A DNA stretch of 64,000 nucleotides from Clitoria ternatea (Eukaryota > Streptophyta > Magnoliopsida > Fabales > Fabaceae). A program made the position numbers and the translations under genes. The stretch lies in assembly GCA_037962975.1 (NCBI GenBank), contig CM075669.1:185574501-185638500 (forward strand), given 5' to 3'. Shown one piece after another: positions 1-11,826 of this stretch (its first letter is position 1; each line of letters opens with the position of its first letter). Under the pieces are notes generated by a model. It had not been told where the DNA came from. It saw nothing but the letters and a program-made list of their open reading frames with translations, and ran no database searches.

Positions 1-2522
1 AACCTACAGGGAAGCTAAAAACTGAGGCCGGCTCGATGGGCTTATCGTAACGCACCAACACTAGGGCGGATTGCACGATACCGTTCATTCGCTCAGACGG
101 GGTCTTACACCGTCCAGGCGGAGTATGGTAATGCAGCAGCGGATAGAAGAAATTTCACAATGAGGCTTCCCTTCGAGTAATACTGGTCACTCAACGGGAG
201 GAATAGATAAGGGAAATGTGTTAACACAATCGCACGCGTAGCATTTGGTGGAAAGGCGAAGTTAGAATCATCCTACTTGGCTAGGCGGGGTATATTTATC
301 TTGGGCGGGTTATCCTAGTTACTTGGGCAAGGTATGACGCCGCCTAAACGAAATCTACATAACGCCTCTTTAACACAACTACAAGGTAATTTCCTCCATC
401 GGGTATGGACAAGGGTTCACTAGGTAAATCCTCACACTCGCCTTTTACTCAGAAAAATGAGAAGTTACAGGGTACACATACGTTAGTAAGTTGCGGAGAA
501 AGGAGGGATCTGAACCTATTCCACCCAGCTCAACTAAGTATGACGACGCCTGGGCGGACTTAGCCATAACGCCCAAATCCGGGGTTCAACACTGGGGTCC
601 GGATTGCGTTAGTATCACAACGGATAGGAAGGATAATTGAACGACATCCCACTCTAACAACTACATCGCTCCAACGCGAGTCCTCTTGCTTGGGCGGATT
701 GCTCCCATACTTCAGGCGGGGTACGGCTCCGCCCAACGTATCCGACATAAGTTTTCCTAAGACAATTCTCAATTTACTCTGACTTGGCTATAGCCTGCTC
801 AATCAGACTGTCCCTGCGCATCTATTAAAGCATAATTAGAAAACAAGGCAGCACATAGCATCACGCACACCAAAACCATACATCCATATATATATACATA
901 AAAGTGTATATTAATATTTACAATGCAAAATCAGACTTCTTCTTGTTCATAAGGTTCTATTCATCACAAACATTAACATCCGGTATGAGCCAGTCCGGGC
1001 TTCATCCAACAACGCCTTAATTAAACCTTCGAAATGCATCAGCACTCCGCCCAGCATTCCAGCTCTGCTTCTGATCCTCCTCACGAGAGACATTCACTGA
1101 AAATGGCCACTGCAGGGGTGAGCTTTTACATGTAAAATGATACTCACAGACTCGGTATCAGCGTCAGTACGCTCCTGCTATCATTCAACCTTTCTCAAGT
1201 AACCAAATTCATACAATTCAAACAACATTCATGACACTCATAATTCACAGAGTTTATTCCACATCTAAATATATATATATATATACATTCATTCATTCAA
1301 AATCATACACATGCACATATATAGATTTATACATCACCACAATCAGCCTTATTTCTATATGCATGCCTGCGGATCCGACTCGGGAAAAGACTCTCAGTTA
1401 CGGCCCCCTTTTCTTTTGGCCCCTCGTCCCTCAGCTCTTACCAGGTGGCACCGGCCTCCCCACGGCGTCTCGAGACTCACTTCTCTAGCTCCAACGGCTA
1501 CCACGAGCTCTATTGGGATCTAGCCAGGGTTGGTAACTGGAAGTCGTTTCCCTTGGGGTTCTTGACCTTCCATGGGTCACCCCACTCTTACTCATGCAAC
1601 TAACACATTTATTATTACACATCATCGCGCCATGAACACATTACCGTAGTCATTAAGTAAGAACGAATATCCTCCACTACTCGTCATCATTCAGTCAGTC
1701 ACACCAGCGCATGTTACAATCGGTCATCAGACTAACAACATTGAGCAATCCAATTAAGAACATGCACATACATACTTTTCATAGTGACAACAAATAGATC
1801 CATCATTATCATCCACGAGCAGACTACGCCATCGCCACGAAGATCACTATCAGAATCTCAAATCATGCATCAGTTTTAGTAATTGTGAATACATGCACAC
1901 ATGCACAGCATCAGTTCTAATAATTATAAAAACATGCACACACACACACCCACACTCAGCAATACATTCATCCGGTACCGTTCTTAGACCATGCATTCGA
2001 CATGCAAGCGCCCCCTACCTTTAGAAGAATCCTCAGAAACCTTTTTCGTTCTTGATGTTGGGTCCGATGTCCTTCTCCTGGTTCGTCCGGTCTTCCTTAG
2101 CTTTGTCGTATCCTGCGCCTGATTCTGGGATGAAGTGTGGTCCGTTCCCCCGTACCGCAACCAAGACCTCCAGGAGTGAAGAGTAAGATAGAAGAAGAAG
2201 AAAGATGAAGACGAAGGGAGGAAGTAGAGAATGAAGTGACGGAGGAGAGAGTCTGAAGAAATAGCCAGTGCGTTTCTCTGCCAAGGGCTCACGCTTATAT
2301 ATATATATGTGCATGCGCACAGTAAAAGAAGAGTGGGATGGGAGAGTGGGTGCTGCAGCAGCCACGTGCACTCCACCCCATCCCCTGACCACCACCATTT
2401 TTTTATACTTTAATGGCTTAAACCTACTTAGTTAAATGCAATTAACAGTTATTTCTAGTTGAAATCAGGTCTTAATGGTTTATTTTTCATTCAGCATTTA
2501 ATTTCAAAACTGGGATGTTACA
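1..2522 (-). mobile_element. Family-A gypsy LTR, truncated by the window start
   Basis: This aligns over its whole length with the three LTRs at 18185, 25579 and 32973, but it is clearly more diverged, with scattered substitutions and small indels. Base 1 corresponds to about base 132 of the full 2641-bp LTR, so only the first 130 bp or so lie outside the window. It ends in the same GGGATGTTACA. In element sense it reads on the minus strand, with a TATA run at 2296-2310. The sequence after it (2523 onward) is not family-A internal sequence, so it is either a solo LTR or the outer, 5' LTR of an element lying off the left edge. Which of the two cannot be decided here. Confidence 0.85.
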
Positions 2523-3627
2523 GAAGCAAATAGTGAATATATCACATAGTCATTCACAAACTTACAAATAATTGTACTCATAACAGAATGGGGCACGCAG
2601 GCACCCTTAAATATTATACAGTCATCCAGTGTCTTCGTCATTAATAAATATTCAAACTATATAAATTCTATCTTTAATGATCGTTCTCAGTGGGTTCAGC
2701 ATATTGCTGTTCTTCACACTCGGGTTCTTGATTTTCTAATTCCTCTGAAAAATGGTCAACAGTAAGGGTGAGTATAACCCAAGACCCTGATGGTTAATCC
2801 GGTGCGGACATAATCCAGTTAACATACAGTATCACATAATTCATACAATTAGCATATTCACAATTACAACAATCAAGCATGTTGTCATGGAATGCATGAG
2901 TTGAGTTTATTATGATTTATCTTTGGTTAAGTCTCATGATGCATGTGGGCCCAATAAATCATTTCTTCATCTCATTCTTTGGAATATCTCCATTCCATTC
3001 TAGAGCGATCAGGGTGCGCCCAAGTTCCCATAAGGTACAAATGAACTCATTGGTTCTCATCATTGATTTATATATTCTTGGAACTTGGATCCCTACGATC
3101 ATAGTTACACTCCGTCATTTAGTCAAAGTACACTAGAATTGCATCGTCTCACCCGGCTATCAGGCGCGACTCTGATGCCATTGGGTTTCCGTTCCAGTTG
3201 TAGTCCCAAGATCCTCTTGGGGATCGAACGTGAATGTCCTCCACTGTACCAAGTGTATGCTCTAGATTTTCTTCTTTTAGAAAAATATTTTCATGATGCG
3301 GAATGGATTCTTTTGTCTTTTGATTCTTTGGGCATTTATGTGTTTCCAGTCTCATGACACATATTCATAAGCTCTTGAATTTCATCAATTATTTAGACGT
3401 GGTAAGTCATTTTATTATTGTATTTGAGAAAGTATACCAACTATTTACGGGTTGAAATTATACTTTGTAAAGAGTAAAATAATATATTCCTTATTTAGTT
3501 ACTTATATCTAAAGTAATAATAATAATACTAATTAATAATAGTAAGAATAACAATAATAATAATAATAATATTCATAATATTAGTAACAATAGTAATAAT
3601 AATAGAAATAAGAACGATAATAATAAG
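2523..3627. other. Degraded LTR-like repeat, no gene
   Basis: No credible coding sequence is present; the short open frames are chance. Parts of it (about 2930-3280) align loosely with 6900-7280: both contain a variant of TGATGCATGTGGGCCCA, an 'agagcga' block, a 'ggatcgaac/gaga' block and 'GTATGCTCTAG'. Near 2745-2775 there is a 'tggtcaacagtaagggtgag' block resembling one inside the family-A LTRs (1100-1125). I read it as a decayed LTR of a related gypsy family; no termini or target duplication can be defined. Confidence 0.4.
3515..3627. repeat. AT-rich (TAA)n-type microsatellite
   Basis: An imperfect run of TAA/AAT trinucleotides with some interruptions. It lies directly against the start of the LTR-like block at 3628, so that element inserted into, or next to, a simple repeat. 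Confidence 0.85.
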
Positions 3628-3689
3628 TGTAACGTCCTAATAATTTAGAAAGAATTAAGAAAGGGTTTCTAAATAAAAATTCAAGTGAA

Positions 3690-4230
3690 AAGTATGAAAA
3701 ACAAGGTTTTTCTGAGTAGGACAAGGGTAATTTCGAGTGGAATAAGCAAGATTCCGAGTGGAATCATACTGAGAGAGGTTTTCTAAGTGAACTGGTTAAA
3801 AATCCGAGTGAAATTGTACTGGAAAACTGTTTTCCGACTGAAATAGGTCTGATTCCGAGTAAAAATGCGTTTGAATCTGAGTAAAAATGATTTTCAGAGT
3901 AAAATGGTTTAATTCCGGGTGAAATAGATACTGGAAAGGATTTTCTAAGTGAAATACCTTAAATTCTGAATGAAAATGAATTTCTGAGTGAGATAAAATA
4001 TGATTCCGAGTGACATCAGTCTGAAAGGAGTTTTCTGAGTAAAAATGTTTGTGAGTCCGAGTGAAAATAAGTCTCTGAGTGAAATAAAATAGTATTCCGA
4101 GTGGAATTAGTCTGAAAGGAGCATTCTGAGTGAAAATAAGATAAGTTCCGAGTGAAACATGAATTTACCGAGTGAAATTAGTTGAAAAGAGTTCTGTCTG
4201 AAATATATAATGGTTTACCGAATGAAATCG
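3690..4230 (+). repeat. Degenerate CCGAGTGAAAT / TCTGAGTGAAAA array
   Basis: The motif CCGAGT followed by GAAAT or GGAAT, and its variant TCTGAGTGAAA, recur every 20-40 bp in the left part of the 3628-6266 block. The reverse-complement form (CACTCGGAAT) fills the right part from about 5440. The arrays form two opposed arms that could pair in a transcript. Confidence 0.75.
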
Positions 4231-4240
4231 TGTAAAACTG

Positions 4241-4420
4241 ATTAGATATATATAAAACTGATTGAATTTACATAAAACCGATTGAATTTACATAAAACCG
4301 ATTGAATTTACATAAAACCGATTGAATTTACATAAAACCGATTGAATTTACATAAAACCGATTGAATTTACATAAAACCAATTGAATTTACTTAAAACCG
4401 ATTGAATTTACATAAAACCG
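4241..4420 (+). repeat. 20-bp tandem repeat, about nine copies
   Basis: The unit ATTGAATTTACATAAAACCG is repeated in exact 20-bp phase from 4261 to 4420, with one or two substitutions in two copies. A diverged first copy lies at 4241-4260. It sits just beyond the CCGAGT array, between the two opposed motif arms of the 3628-6266 block. Confidence 0.95.
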
Positions 4421-5444
4421 AGCTTAGTATCATTTATTTCATCTCCTGTTTACAATTCTCTACTGGAATACACATAAACACACATGATACTTAATATTTT
4501 CATAATTCAGCATCGAACATATTCACTCAATCATCAAAATTTATCATAATCAATACAGATAATCAAACGTATTCATTGAATCATGAATTATACAACCAAT
4601 TGAACATGTTTATAGTAATAAAATTGTATATAAACATACATATAATTAAAGCCTGTTATTCAGCAATTCCTGAACCTGTCTTGGAAAGGTGAGGAACAAG
4701 GTTCCTTAGCCCTTTCCTTCACTCGGTTTTCCCACAGAGCACCCAAGAATATACCCCCTTACCTTAATGGAGTTCTTGGATGAGGATAAGATGTTCCCTT
4801 CACTGTCCTGCTTCAGATCCGCGTGAGAAAGACAAGAAAAGAGAGAGGAAGAAGCTTGCAGGAAAAAGAAATGATAACAGAGGTGTGTCTGTGGCTATGT
4901 TTCGTGTGTGTGTGTGTATTCTTAGAATCATAGCACTGGGTTAATAATAAGAAAGTGAGTGGGGAACATTGGTTGGAGGATTAGGTGCGATAATGGAGCC
5001 TTTTGACTCCTTTCACCGTCAGCTTTGCATTGATTGGAATAAAATATATAAAGGTATTATAATGGGTGCAACTTTCCCCTGCGATTGGTTCGTTGTGCCA
5101 CTTATTTTTGGATTCATGTGATTAAGTGGACTGATCACTAATAGGAGTGGATTTAAAAGGTGTCCAGTGTTGGAGAATTTGAAGAGGTCGGTATGGAGTG
5201 AGGACGGTATTGAGTATGAAGGACGGTGTTGTGGCGTGGGAGGGAAAGGCTGTTGTTTGGCTACGAAGAGGTCGGTTTTGGTGAACACCGGCTCAGAGTT
5301 GTCCGGTGTGCACACCGGTTCTAAGGACGGACAGCCTTAAGTAGTTAACCGGTGTGGGGTGTTAATCCGGTCTTCAATTCCTTTTCATTCGTTTACTCTC
5401 TCTCTCTCTCTCCATCAAGTCGTCCTTAACTGATTCAAGTTCCT

Positions 5445-6110
5445 CAGATTACCACTCGGTTAAGTCATCCTAAAACCGTGTCTGTTCTAGCCAGTCTCAC
5501 TCGGTAATTTCAAACCAATCCGAGTCATCTCAGTAAGTCTCACTCGGAATTGGCTTATTTACTTAAGACACTTAGTAAGGTTCTCATCCACAATTAACCA
5601 ATCTCCACTCGGAACTAGTCCAGTAGAGTATATCTCACTCGGGAGAGGAGTCATACCCATAGACTCACTCGGTTTCTACCATTTTCCACTCGGTTTCCTA
5701 ATCATAAACATACGAAACCATTCGGAATCCTTCCCAAATAATTCAATAACACATTCCAGTCGGTAGGAAGCATCAAATTAACATAAACATAAGTATATAT
5801 GTATTCTTTCACTCGGAATACTTCAATCAGAGAAGTTTCCTCTGGAAAAGAAGCATTTGGCAAGGTATGACTCGGAAACGAGTCATTCTAGGGTGTTTTG
5901 ACTCGGAATTTCACCCAGAAGTGGTTCTCTTGAACACACTTCACTCAGAATTGCTTCTCAGGTCAGGACTCCACTCGGTGGTAGCCCTCTCAGTCATGTT
6001 TTACTCGAAAAACATGACACTGACTCGGAATTTATAATTATTCACTCGGAATTGCTCTCTGTTACTCGGAAAAGAGCCCTTTTCACTCGGAATTTACATA
6101 ATTTCATTAA
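5445..6110 (-). repeat. Degenerate CACTCGGAAT array
   Basis: At least twenty occurrences of ACTCGG or close variants, many in the context CACTCGGAATT. It is the reverse complement of the motif repeated at 3690-4230. The same hexamer recurs at 40690-41290 in a different solo LTR and at 61800-61870 in another insertion. Confidence 0.75.
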
Positions 6111-6266
6111 TGGTCTATATAAATTCCATTATTATGCACAAAAATGACATTTCTGAGATACCACAGACCATCAACAGGGTATATATTGACTTATTCTTAC
6201 TTACAAACCTTCCATAATTCAAAAATTGCAAGGGTAAAACTGTTTCAAAAAAACAGGGATGTTACA

Positions 6267-6545
6267 GGTACCGTTGGCGCCTTTGCTTGCTGAAAGTGCC
6301 TCGGGGCCAAAGGAGGCTCTGGAAGAAGGTGGAAGCTAATAGGTCTGCCACCAACACTGCCTCCCTGCCTGCTAACTCCTCAATCTCATCAACACTCGAA
6401 GGACGTGGGGAATCATCGTAACGTCAGACTATACTCTTAAAAACCTCTACGTCCCAGTTGTAGGGTCGCTCTGGCTTGGGCTGCAGTGGGGGAAATCGAT
6501 CAACGGGGGCCTCCTCGGGCTCCTCTGGTATCACTGGTAAATGAC
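6267..6545 (-). pseudogene. GC-rich coding-like scrap, unidentified
   Basis: This stretch is richer in G+C than its surroundings. On the minus strand, from about 6545 down to 6267, one frame runs for about 90 codons with a single internal TGA near 6423-6425. It is rich in Pro, Glu and acidic residues early (an EEPEEAP segment) and contains an EIEELAGREA segment after the stop. The plus strand also has a shorter open frame ending at 6417-6419. I do not recognise the family. It could be a captured gene fragment or part of a decayed element's interior next to the LTR at 3628-6266. Confidence 0.3.
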
Positions 6546-7653
6546 TAAGACCTGCTTTGTTCTCTCTACATAGAGAACTCCTTGTCTAATAAGTGTGCCT
6601 GAGCAGGGACTTGAAAAATAGTTGTATGGGTGAGCTTCCACCTCCATAAAAATTGAGGTGTTGTACCGACACACACCCTACATAACATAATTAATCCAGG
6701 ATCAAAGCTTCCCACTCTCTATGGGGTTCCTAGTAAGGTTGTTTTTAAGTTGTCTCACTCTCTCTAGTCTTGACTGATCGGCCTTATTCCTTACTACTCT
6801 CGAAGTCATTAATATTCATACAATCACAGTTGGATAATGATTAGAAATCACGATTTCTCAAAATAACATTGCAATGCATCTATTTTATTTCTTTAATTTG
6901 ATGCTCTTTAGCTAGTATAATGCATGTGAGCCCATTTTCTCCTCATCAATCATAATATAGTACATGTCACCATCCCACCTTATCCTTCTTCCCAACTAGA
7001 GCGACTAGAGCTTGCCTCGTTCTGTTTTCATAAAAAGGGGTAAGGACACATGGTCGTGTCAAGAATAGATCCAAATCACATATCATCAGAACAAACACTA
7101 CACGACCATAATAACCCTTGTCCAGAGTCGAAGTATACCAGAGTTACCAGGCTGTCCGGCCTCAAGCGTGAATCTGAGCCATTGGAAGTCTGCCCCGATA
7201 TACTCCCAAGACCACCCTCAGGGGATCGAGACACCACTTTTCTTTAGTGTACCCATCACTGTATGCTCTAGGGGATTACTGTATCATCTACCCTTATCCT
7301 CCATGTATAATGCATGATTCATAGATCCAATTATCATTCGTTGGTCCTTGACAGGGTTCCCTTCAATGACTCTCTTTCATTTCTAATACCAAGCTCATTT
7401 CTTTTCATTAAATGTTATTTAATTATTTCTTTTCTTTCTTGAAAACTTATAACTGTCTTACCTGACATTTAGGAATGAAACAAGATTTCATATTTTTCAA
7501 AAAATCATAGGGTATATTAGCGCTACAACGCCCACTAATCATCTCGGGTCCAGATTCTCACATTTTCACAATTTAATCATTTTGGAACCCTTGCCGATAC
7601 CACATTTCATATTTCTTCCTTATTCTTATTACATAATTTTCTTTTATTTAGTC
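6546..7653. other. Degraded LTR-like repeat, no gene
   Basis: AT-rich, without a credible gene. It resembles 2523-3627 in patches, chiefly 6900-7280. A block near 6605-6635 ('gacttgaaaaatagt', then 'gggtgagc') resembles the 'gacattcactgaaaatgg', 'ggggtgagc' block of the family-A LTRs. It is probably an old LTR. It is the left flank of the copia insertion at 7659, so its continuation is at 51455. Confidence 0.4.
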
Positions 7654-7658
7654 ATCCA

Positions 7659-8433
7659 TGTTAGGGAATCCCTAATGCATGAGTAGTGGAAATACAAGGA
7701 TTCCCATAGGAATTGCAAAGCGTCGTGTTTCAAAGCATAAGACAAACACAAAAATAATATTGCATTTTAGGATTACCTCTTAAAGATTATCGAAGCAGTC
7801 GTAGCCTCGTCCTTTAGGAGTCCACACGAGTACTCCCACCAGAAACGCTACACCTTCCAAATGCTAGTTTGACGGCATGTAGCTTTTACAACTTTTGTGT
7901 ATTTTGTGTCTCTTTTTAGGTAGCCGCCTATGAGCATACTATGCTCTATTTATAGGCTTAGGTTTGACCTAATTTTCTCTCTAAAGAGTGAGCTCCTTAC
8001 TCATTCTAAATGAGTTAGGCCCAATAGTTTTATTTTAGTCCAACTAAAATAAAAAGCTATTTTCTGATAGGTTTACTCTATGTGTGTGACCCTATAGGTA
8101 AAATACTCGGTTATATTAATAATAAACTATTTTATTATTAATATAAAATAAGAGCGGCATCTAGCAATGCATCATTATGTTTGAATATTATTTAATATCA
8201 ACATAACCTATAAGTGATAATTATTTTATATGTTTGTTCCTTTTCTCATGATATCGTAATTGGGCCCAAGGCATGGTCGTGTCATCCTTGTACGACCCAT
8301 TTTATTTTACTTAATACCAGAGTAGACTTTATCCAAATAAATATCCAATATTTATTCTTTCTAGCATGGCCATTTATTTCCTTAGTTTTGCTCCATCAAG
8401 TGGCCTATAGATATTACTCCTGTCACATAGGAG
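7659..8433 (-). mobile_element. Copia 3' LTR, first segment
   Basis: It matches 50170-50945 closely, starting at TGTTAGGGAATCCC. The match stops at ACATAGGAG, where the gypsy element at 8434 begins, and resumes at 14241. The last five bases, AGGAG, are the target duplication of that gypsy. Confidence 0.93.
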
Positions 8434-9376
8434 TGACATGGCCATCACCTAAGAAGAAGCCATGGACCCTACACAGTCCTTGGAGGTTCCCTTGGATGCT
8501 TTCAAGGGCCCTATGACTAGGTCAAGGGCCAAGAGAGCCAAGGAAGGTCTCCAAAAGCATTTAGCTTCTTCCCTACATTCCTTGAGTGGGCCTAAGCCCA
8601 AGGAGGAGCTATTGAAGACCCTTACCCTCTTCTCTTGCACTAAAGAAGGGTAATGGGCTTGGTATGGATGTTTGGACCTCCTTTGGGCCTCTTCAATGGG
8701 CCTCCTATATCTTGTACATATTTTCCATTCCTTTATATTCTAGGTATATTAGGACTAGATTTTAGGAATTAGTTTAGGCTTTGCATAGCCATTAAGTTTG
8801 GGACACTTTTGGGCCTTGTACCTTATTCCACTTTGCATTTGGGCTTGTATTGGGCCAATTTGAGTAGGATTTAGGTTTGGGCCTTAGGAATTATTCCAAG
8901 GCCCATGATTAGCTAGCCTTGGCTGAAATAATAAGAGGGCTATATAAGCTCATCTCCTTTGTATTTCCATTATAACTTGAATGATTAGAGATTTTAGAGT
9001 GAGAAACTCTTCCTTCTCTCTAGAAAGTAGAAGCTCTAGGCTCCTTTCTCTAGTCTTATCCTTTGGTCTTCTCCCAAAGGTGGTGACTCTCCATACCTTA
9101 TCTCTCTTCTCTCTAGAAAGTGGCAGAACCCTACTCCATTCCTCTCCTCTCCATCTCCTCCATTTCTAGACCAAATTCTCCTTAGATCTAGGTTCTTTTC
9201 CCTTTCTAACTTCCACCACAAGAAAGCTTCCACCACAAGACTCTTCTATCTTCCTCCATAAGCTTCCTAAACCGTGGCAATTCCTCTCTATTCTCATCAA
9301 GCATTTCAGATCTAAGAAGGCTTAAGAAGAGAAGATCCTTCAATAAAAGCTAGGAATTGAAGAAATTCCTACAACA
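8434..9376 (+). mobile_element. 5' LTR of the 8434 gypsy
   Basis: Begins TGACATGGCCATCACC and ends CCTACAACA. It is nearly the same as 13306-14235; the main difference is a 13-bp stretch near 8675 absent from the right copy, plus a scatter of substitutions. Because the pol frame runs into the 3' LTR, this LTR carries a copy of the frame's last part (about 8462-8653, with a GPMTRSRAKRAKE segment). That copy is not a separate gene. Confidence 0.93.
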
Positions 9377-9378
9377 TG

Positions 9379-9390
9379 TGGTATCATGAG
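9379..9390 (+). other. Primer-binding site, initiator tRNA-Met type
   Basis: TGGTATCATGAG starts 2 bp after the LTR end. It matches the usual plant primer site TGGTATCAGAGC at the first eight bases; the end is altered. Confidence 0.7.
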
Positions 9391-9855
9391 TCTCAACTTT
9401 TCTTGAATTCCTTTTCTTAGATCTGTTTTGGTGCTGTTTTCTTTTTTCAGTTCAGGTCCTAGATCTGAATTCTTGCCTTCTCTACATAAATTTTCATATG
9501 TCATATGCCTAAAAACTCAAAAAAATGCAAAAGTTATGCTTACTTGAATTTTAAGATCTAGACTTTTTGGCTTTGAATTTTCCAAACTTCCTTCATAAGA
9601 TTTGCTACTGCATAGGCCCGAAACATAACCTCAAAGTTTCATAAAGTTTGGAGCAAAATTTTTTAAAAGTCAAAAAGTTGGCCTTAGATGCCTTCTACTT
9701 CAAGTAACATGCTTTGCCTTGTGTTTCTTTGATTTTTCTTTGCATCTTGTGTCATTTTTGTGCCTTTTTCTCAATTGGAAGTATATTTTCAGTTCTGGAC
9801 CTGTTTAGATCCATGTCATATAGTTTCTTAATTTAGGTTTTAGTTGCTTGCTTAG
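9391..9855 (+). other. Non-coding leader of the 8434 gypsy
   Basis: T-rich leader without an open frame of note. A gag gene would be expected between the leader and protease; instead the leader passes almost directly into protease, so gag appears to have been deleted. Confidence 0.6.
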
Positions 9856-10431
9856 GTGTTCCTTAGTTGCCTTAGATTGTGCCTTGAGTTTAGAGCTTGT
9901 TTCTTGTCACTCCTAAGAAGTCATATAAGGAATGATGACACTACAAAACGAGAGAACATCTTTTATACAAGATGTTACATTAAAGAAAAACTTTGTTCTC
10001 TCATTGTGGATGGTGGTAGTGGTGCTAATGTGGCTAGTCAAGGGCTAGTTCACAAACTTGGTTGTCCTCTAATAGGTCACCCAAAACCTTACAATCTTCA
10101 ATGGCTTAATGAAAATGGTGAAATGTTAGTGAACAAACAAGTTCTTTTCTCTCTTGCTATAGGCACCTACCATGACCAAATATGGTGTGATGTGGTTCCT
10201 ATGGAAGCCACTCATGTGCTTTTAGGTCACCCTTGGCAATATGATAAAAAAGTCACCCATGAGGGGTTTGCTAACACCCTCACCTTTGTTCATAATAACA
10301 AAAAGTTTGTCTTACATCCCTTGTCTCCCAAACAAGTTTTGGAGGACCAACTTCAAATGAAGTTGAAAAGAGATAGGGAGGTTGGGCCTTCCACCTCCCC
10401 TCCTAAACCTCAAAAACAAAAAAAAATATAA
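9856..10431 (+). pseudogene. Gypsy protease remnant
   Basis: This open frame of 191 residues holds a retropepsin-type aspartic protease. The active-site region reads IVDGGSGANVAS around residues 50-61, equivalent to the D-[ST]-G motif of the family, here D-G-G. The flap and the conserved HVLLGHPWQYD segment follow at about residues 114-124. The tail is Pro/Lys-rich and ends at a TAA. The N-terminal 30 residues come from leader sequence and are unlikely to be the original protein. In intact relatives protease follows gag in one polyprotein; the gag part is missing here. The protease would normally cut the element's polyprotein inside the virus-like particle. Confidence 0.75.
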
Positions 10432-10680
10432 AAAACAAATCATTAAACAAGATAAGGGTAACGGGATTCTTACCTATGAAGATCCCAAGAGGCACTCCTC
10501 TTTCTTGCCTCTAAGCATGATGTGAAGCAAGCCTTTCTTCTTCACAAACCTCTCTACATGCTTTACCCTTCGTCCTTTTCCTCTAGCTCTCCTAGCCCTT
10601 CTAGCACATCTAACTCTTGCACTTCCCTATCTTTAGTGGGCTCTTCTTTTCTTATGCCCAAGGGATTGCAAAAGCTTCTT

Positions 10681-11826
10681 CTATAATTTGAGGATGTCTT
10701 TCCTAAAGACCTTCCTCAAGGACTCCCACCTCTTAGGGGTATAGAACACCAAATAGATCTTATACCTGGGGCTAGCTTGCCTAATAGACCTGCATATAGG
10801 TGTAACCCCAAGGAGAGTCTAGAAATAGAGAAACAAATTAGAGACCTACTTTCCAAAGGTTGGATTAGGGAGAGTCTTAGTCCATGTGCTATGCCAATTC
10901 TTTTAGTGCCTAAGAAAGATGGTTCTTGGAGGTTATGTACCGATTGTAGAGCAATCAACAACATCACCATCAAGTATAGGCATCCTATACCTAGACTTGA
11001 TGATATGTTGGATGAACTTTGTGGCTCTACCAATTTTTCTAAGATTGACCTTAAAAGTGGCTATCACCAAATAAGAATCAAGGAAGGTGATGAGTGGAAA
11101 GTTACTTTTAAGACCAAGCTTGGTTTATATGAGTGGTTGGTTATGCCTTTTGGTTTGACCAATGCACCTAGTACCTTCATGCGCCTCATGAATCATGTTT
11201 TGAGGGACTTCATTGGCCACTTTTTTGTTGTCTACTTTGATGACATCCTTGTTTATTCAAAGTCTATGTACTCTCACCTTACCTACCTTAGACATGTTTT
11301 ACTTGCCTTAAGAGCAAACCAACTTTTTGTTAACCTTAAAAAATGCTCTTTTGGTTTGGATCACATTTTCTTTTTAGGATTTGTAGTTAGCTCCAAGGGG
11401 GTCCAAGTTGACCAAGAAAAAGTCAAAGCCATTAGTGCTTGGCCAACCCCCAAAAACATTCATGAAATTAGAAGCTTTCATGGCTTGGCTATCTTCTATA
11501 GAAGGTTTGTAAGAGACTTTTCTACTTTGGCATCTCCCCTAAATGATTTGCTCAAAAAGAATGTTCCTTTTCTTTGGGGGCCAAAGCAAGAAAAGGCCTT
11601 TCAAGACCTTAAGCATAGACTCACACATGCTCCCATTCTTGCTCTACCAAACTTTTCAAAAACCTTTGAGCTAGAATATGATGCTTCTAATATTGGAATA
11701 GGTGCGGTTTTGCTTCAAAAGGGTCACCCTATTGCTTTCTTTAGTGAAAAGCTTAATGGGGCGTACCTTAATTATCCCACCTATGATAAAGAGTTCTTTC
11801 TTTTGATTAAAGCCTTACAAACTTAG
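10681..11826 (+). pseudogene. Gypsy reverse transcriptase / RNase H remnant
   Basis: The RT domain lies in 10777-11826. Visible motifs are FSKIDLKSGYHQI (first catalytic Asp), LVMPFGLTNAPSTF, and YFDDILVYSK with the catalytic Asp pair. The connection domain and the RNase H start (LEYDASNIGIGAVL, catalytic Asp) follow. The frame stops at a TAG at 11824-11826, just after the KALQT segment, where relatives continue. Upstream of 10777 the frame also continues with RT-like sequence (FPKDLPQG-like) back to about 10690, where a TAA lies. Similarity of wording to CRM-like chromoviruses is my impression only. RT and RNase H would copy genomic RNA into DNA in the particle. Confidence 0.85.

Larger units (their letters stand above)
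3628..6266 (-). mobile_element. LTR-like block (probable solo LTR), 2.6 kb
   Basis: It begins TGTAACGTCC and ends GGGATGTTACA, the same terminal style as the family-A LTRs (TGTAACACCC to GGGATGTTACA). Its length of 2639 bp is also very close to theirs, although the sequence between is different. No primer-binding site or polypurine tract adjoins either end, so it behaves as a solo LTR. The 5-bp flanks do not match (ATAAG on the left, GGTAC on the right), so one flank may have been rearranged. A CCCCCTTACCTT block near 4756-4765 reads on the minus strand as a splice-donor-like AAGGTAAGGGGG, in line with the donor-like sites of the other LTRs; this suggests minus orientation. Confidence 0.6.

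Noticed and set aside
2523..3627. Internal region of the element owning the LTR at 1-2522
   Set aside because: It shows no polypurine tract, no integrase or chromodomain code, and no match to 20826-21340.
3628..6266. A complete solo LTR with target duplication
   Set aside because: The flanks ATAAG and GGTAC do not match, so only LTR-like ends can be claimed.
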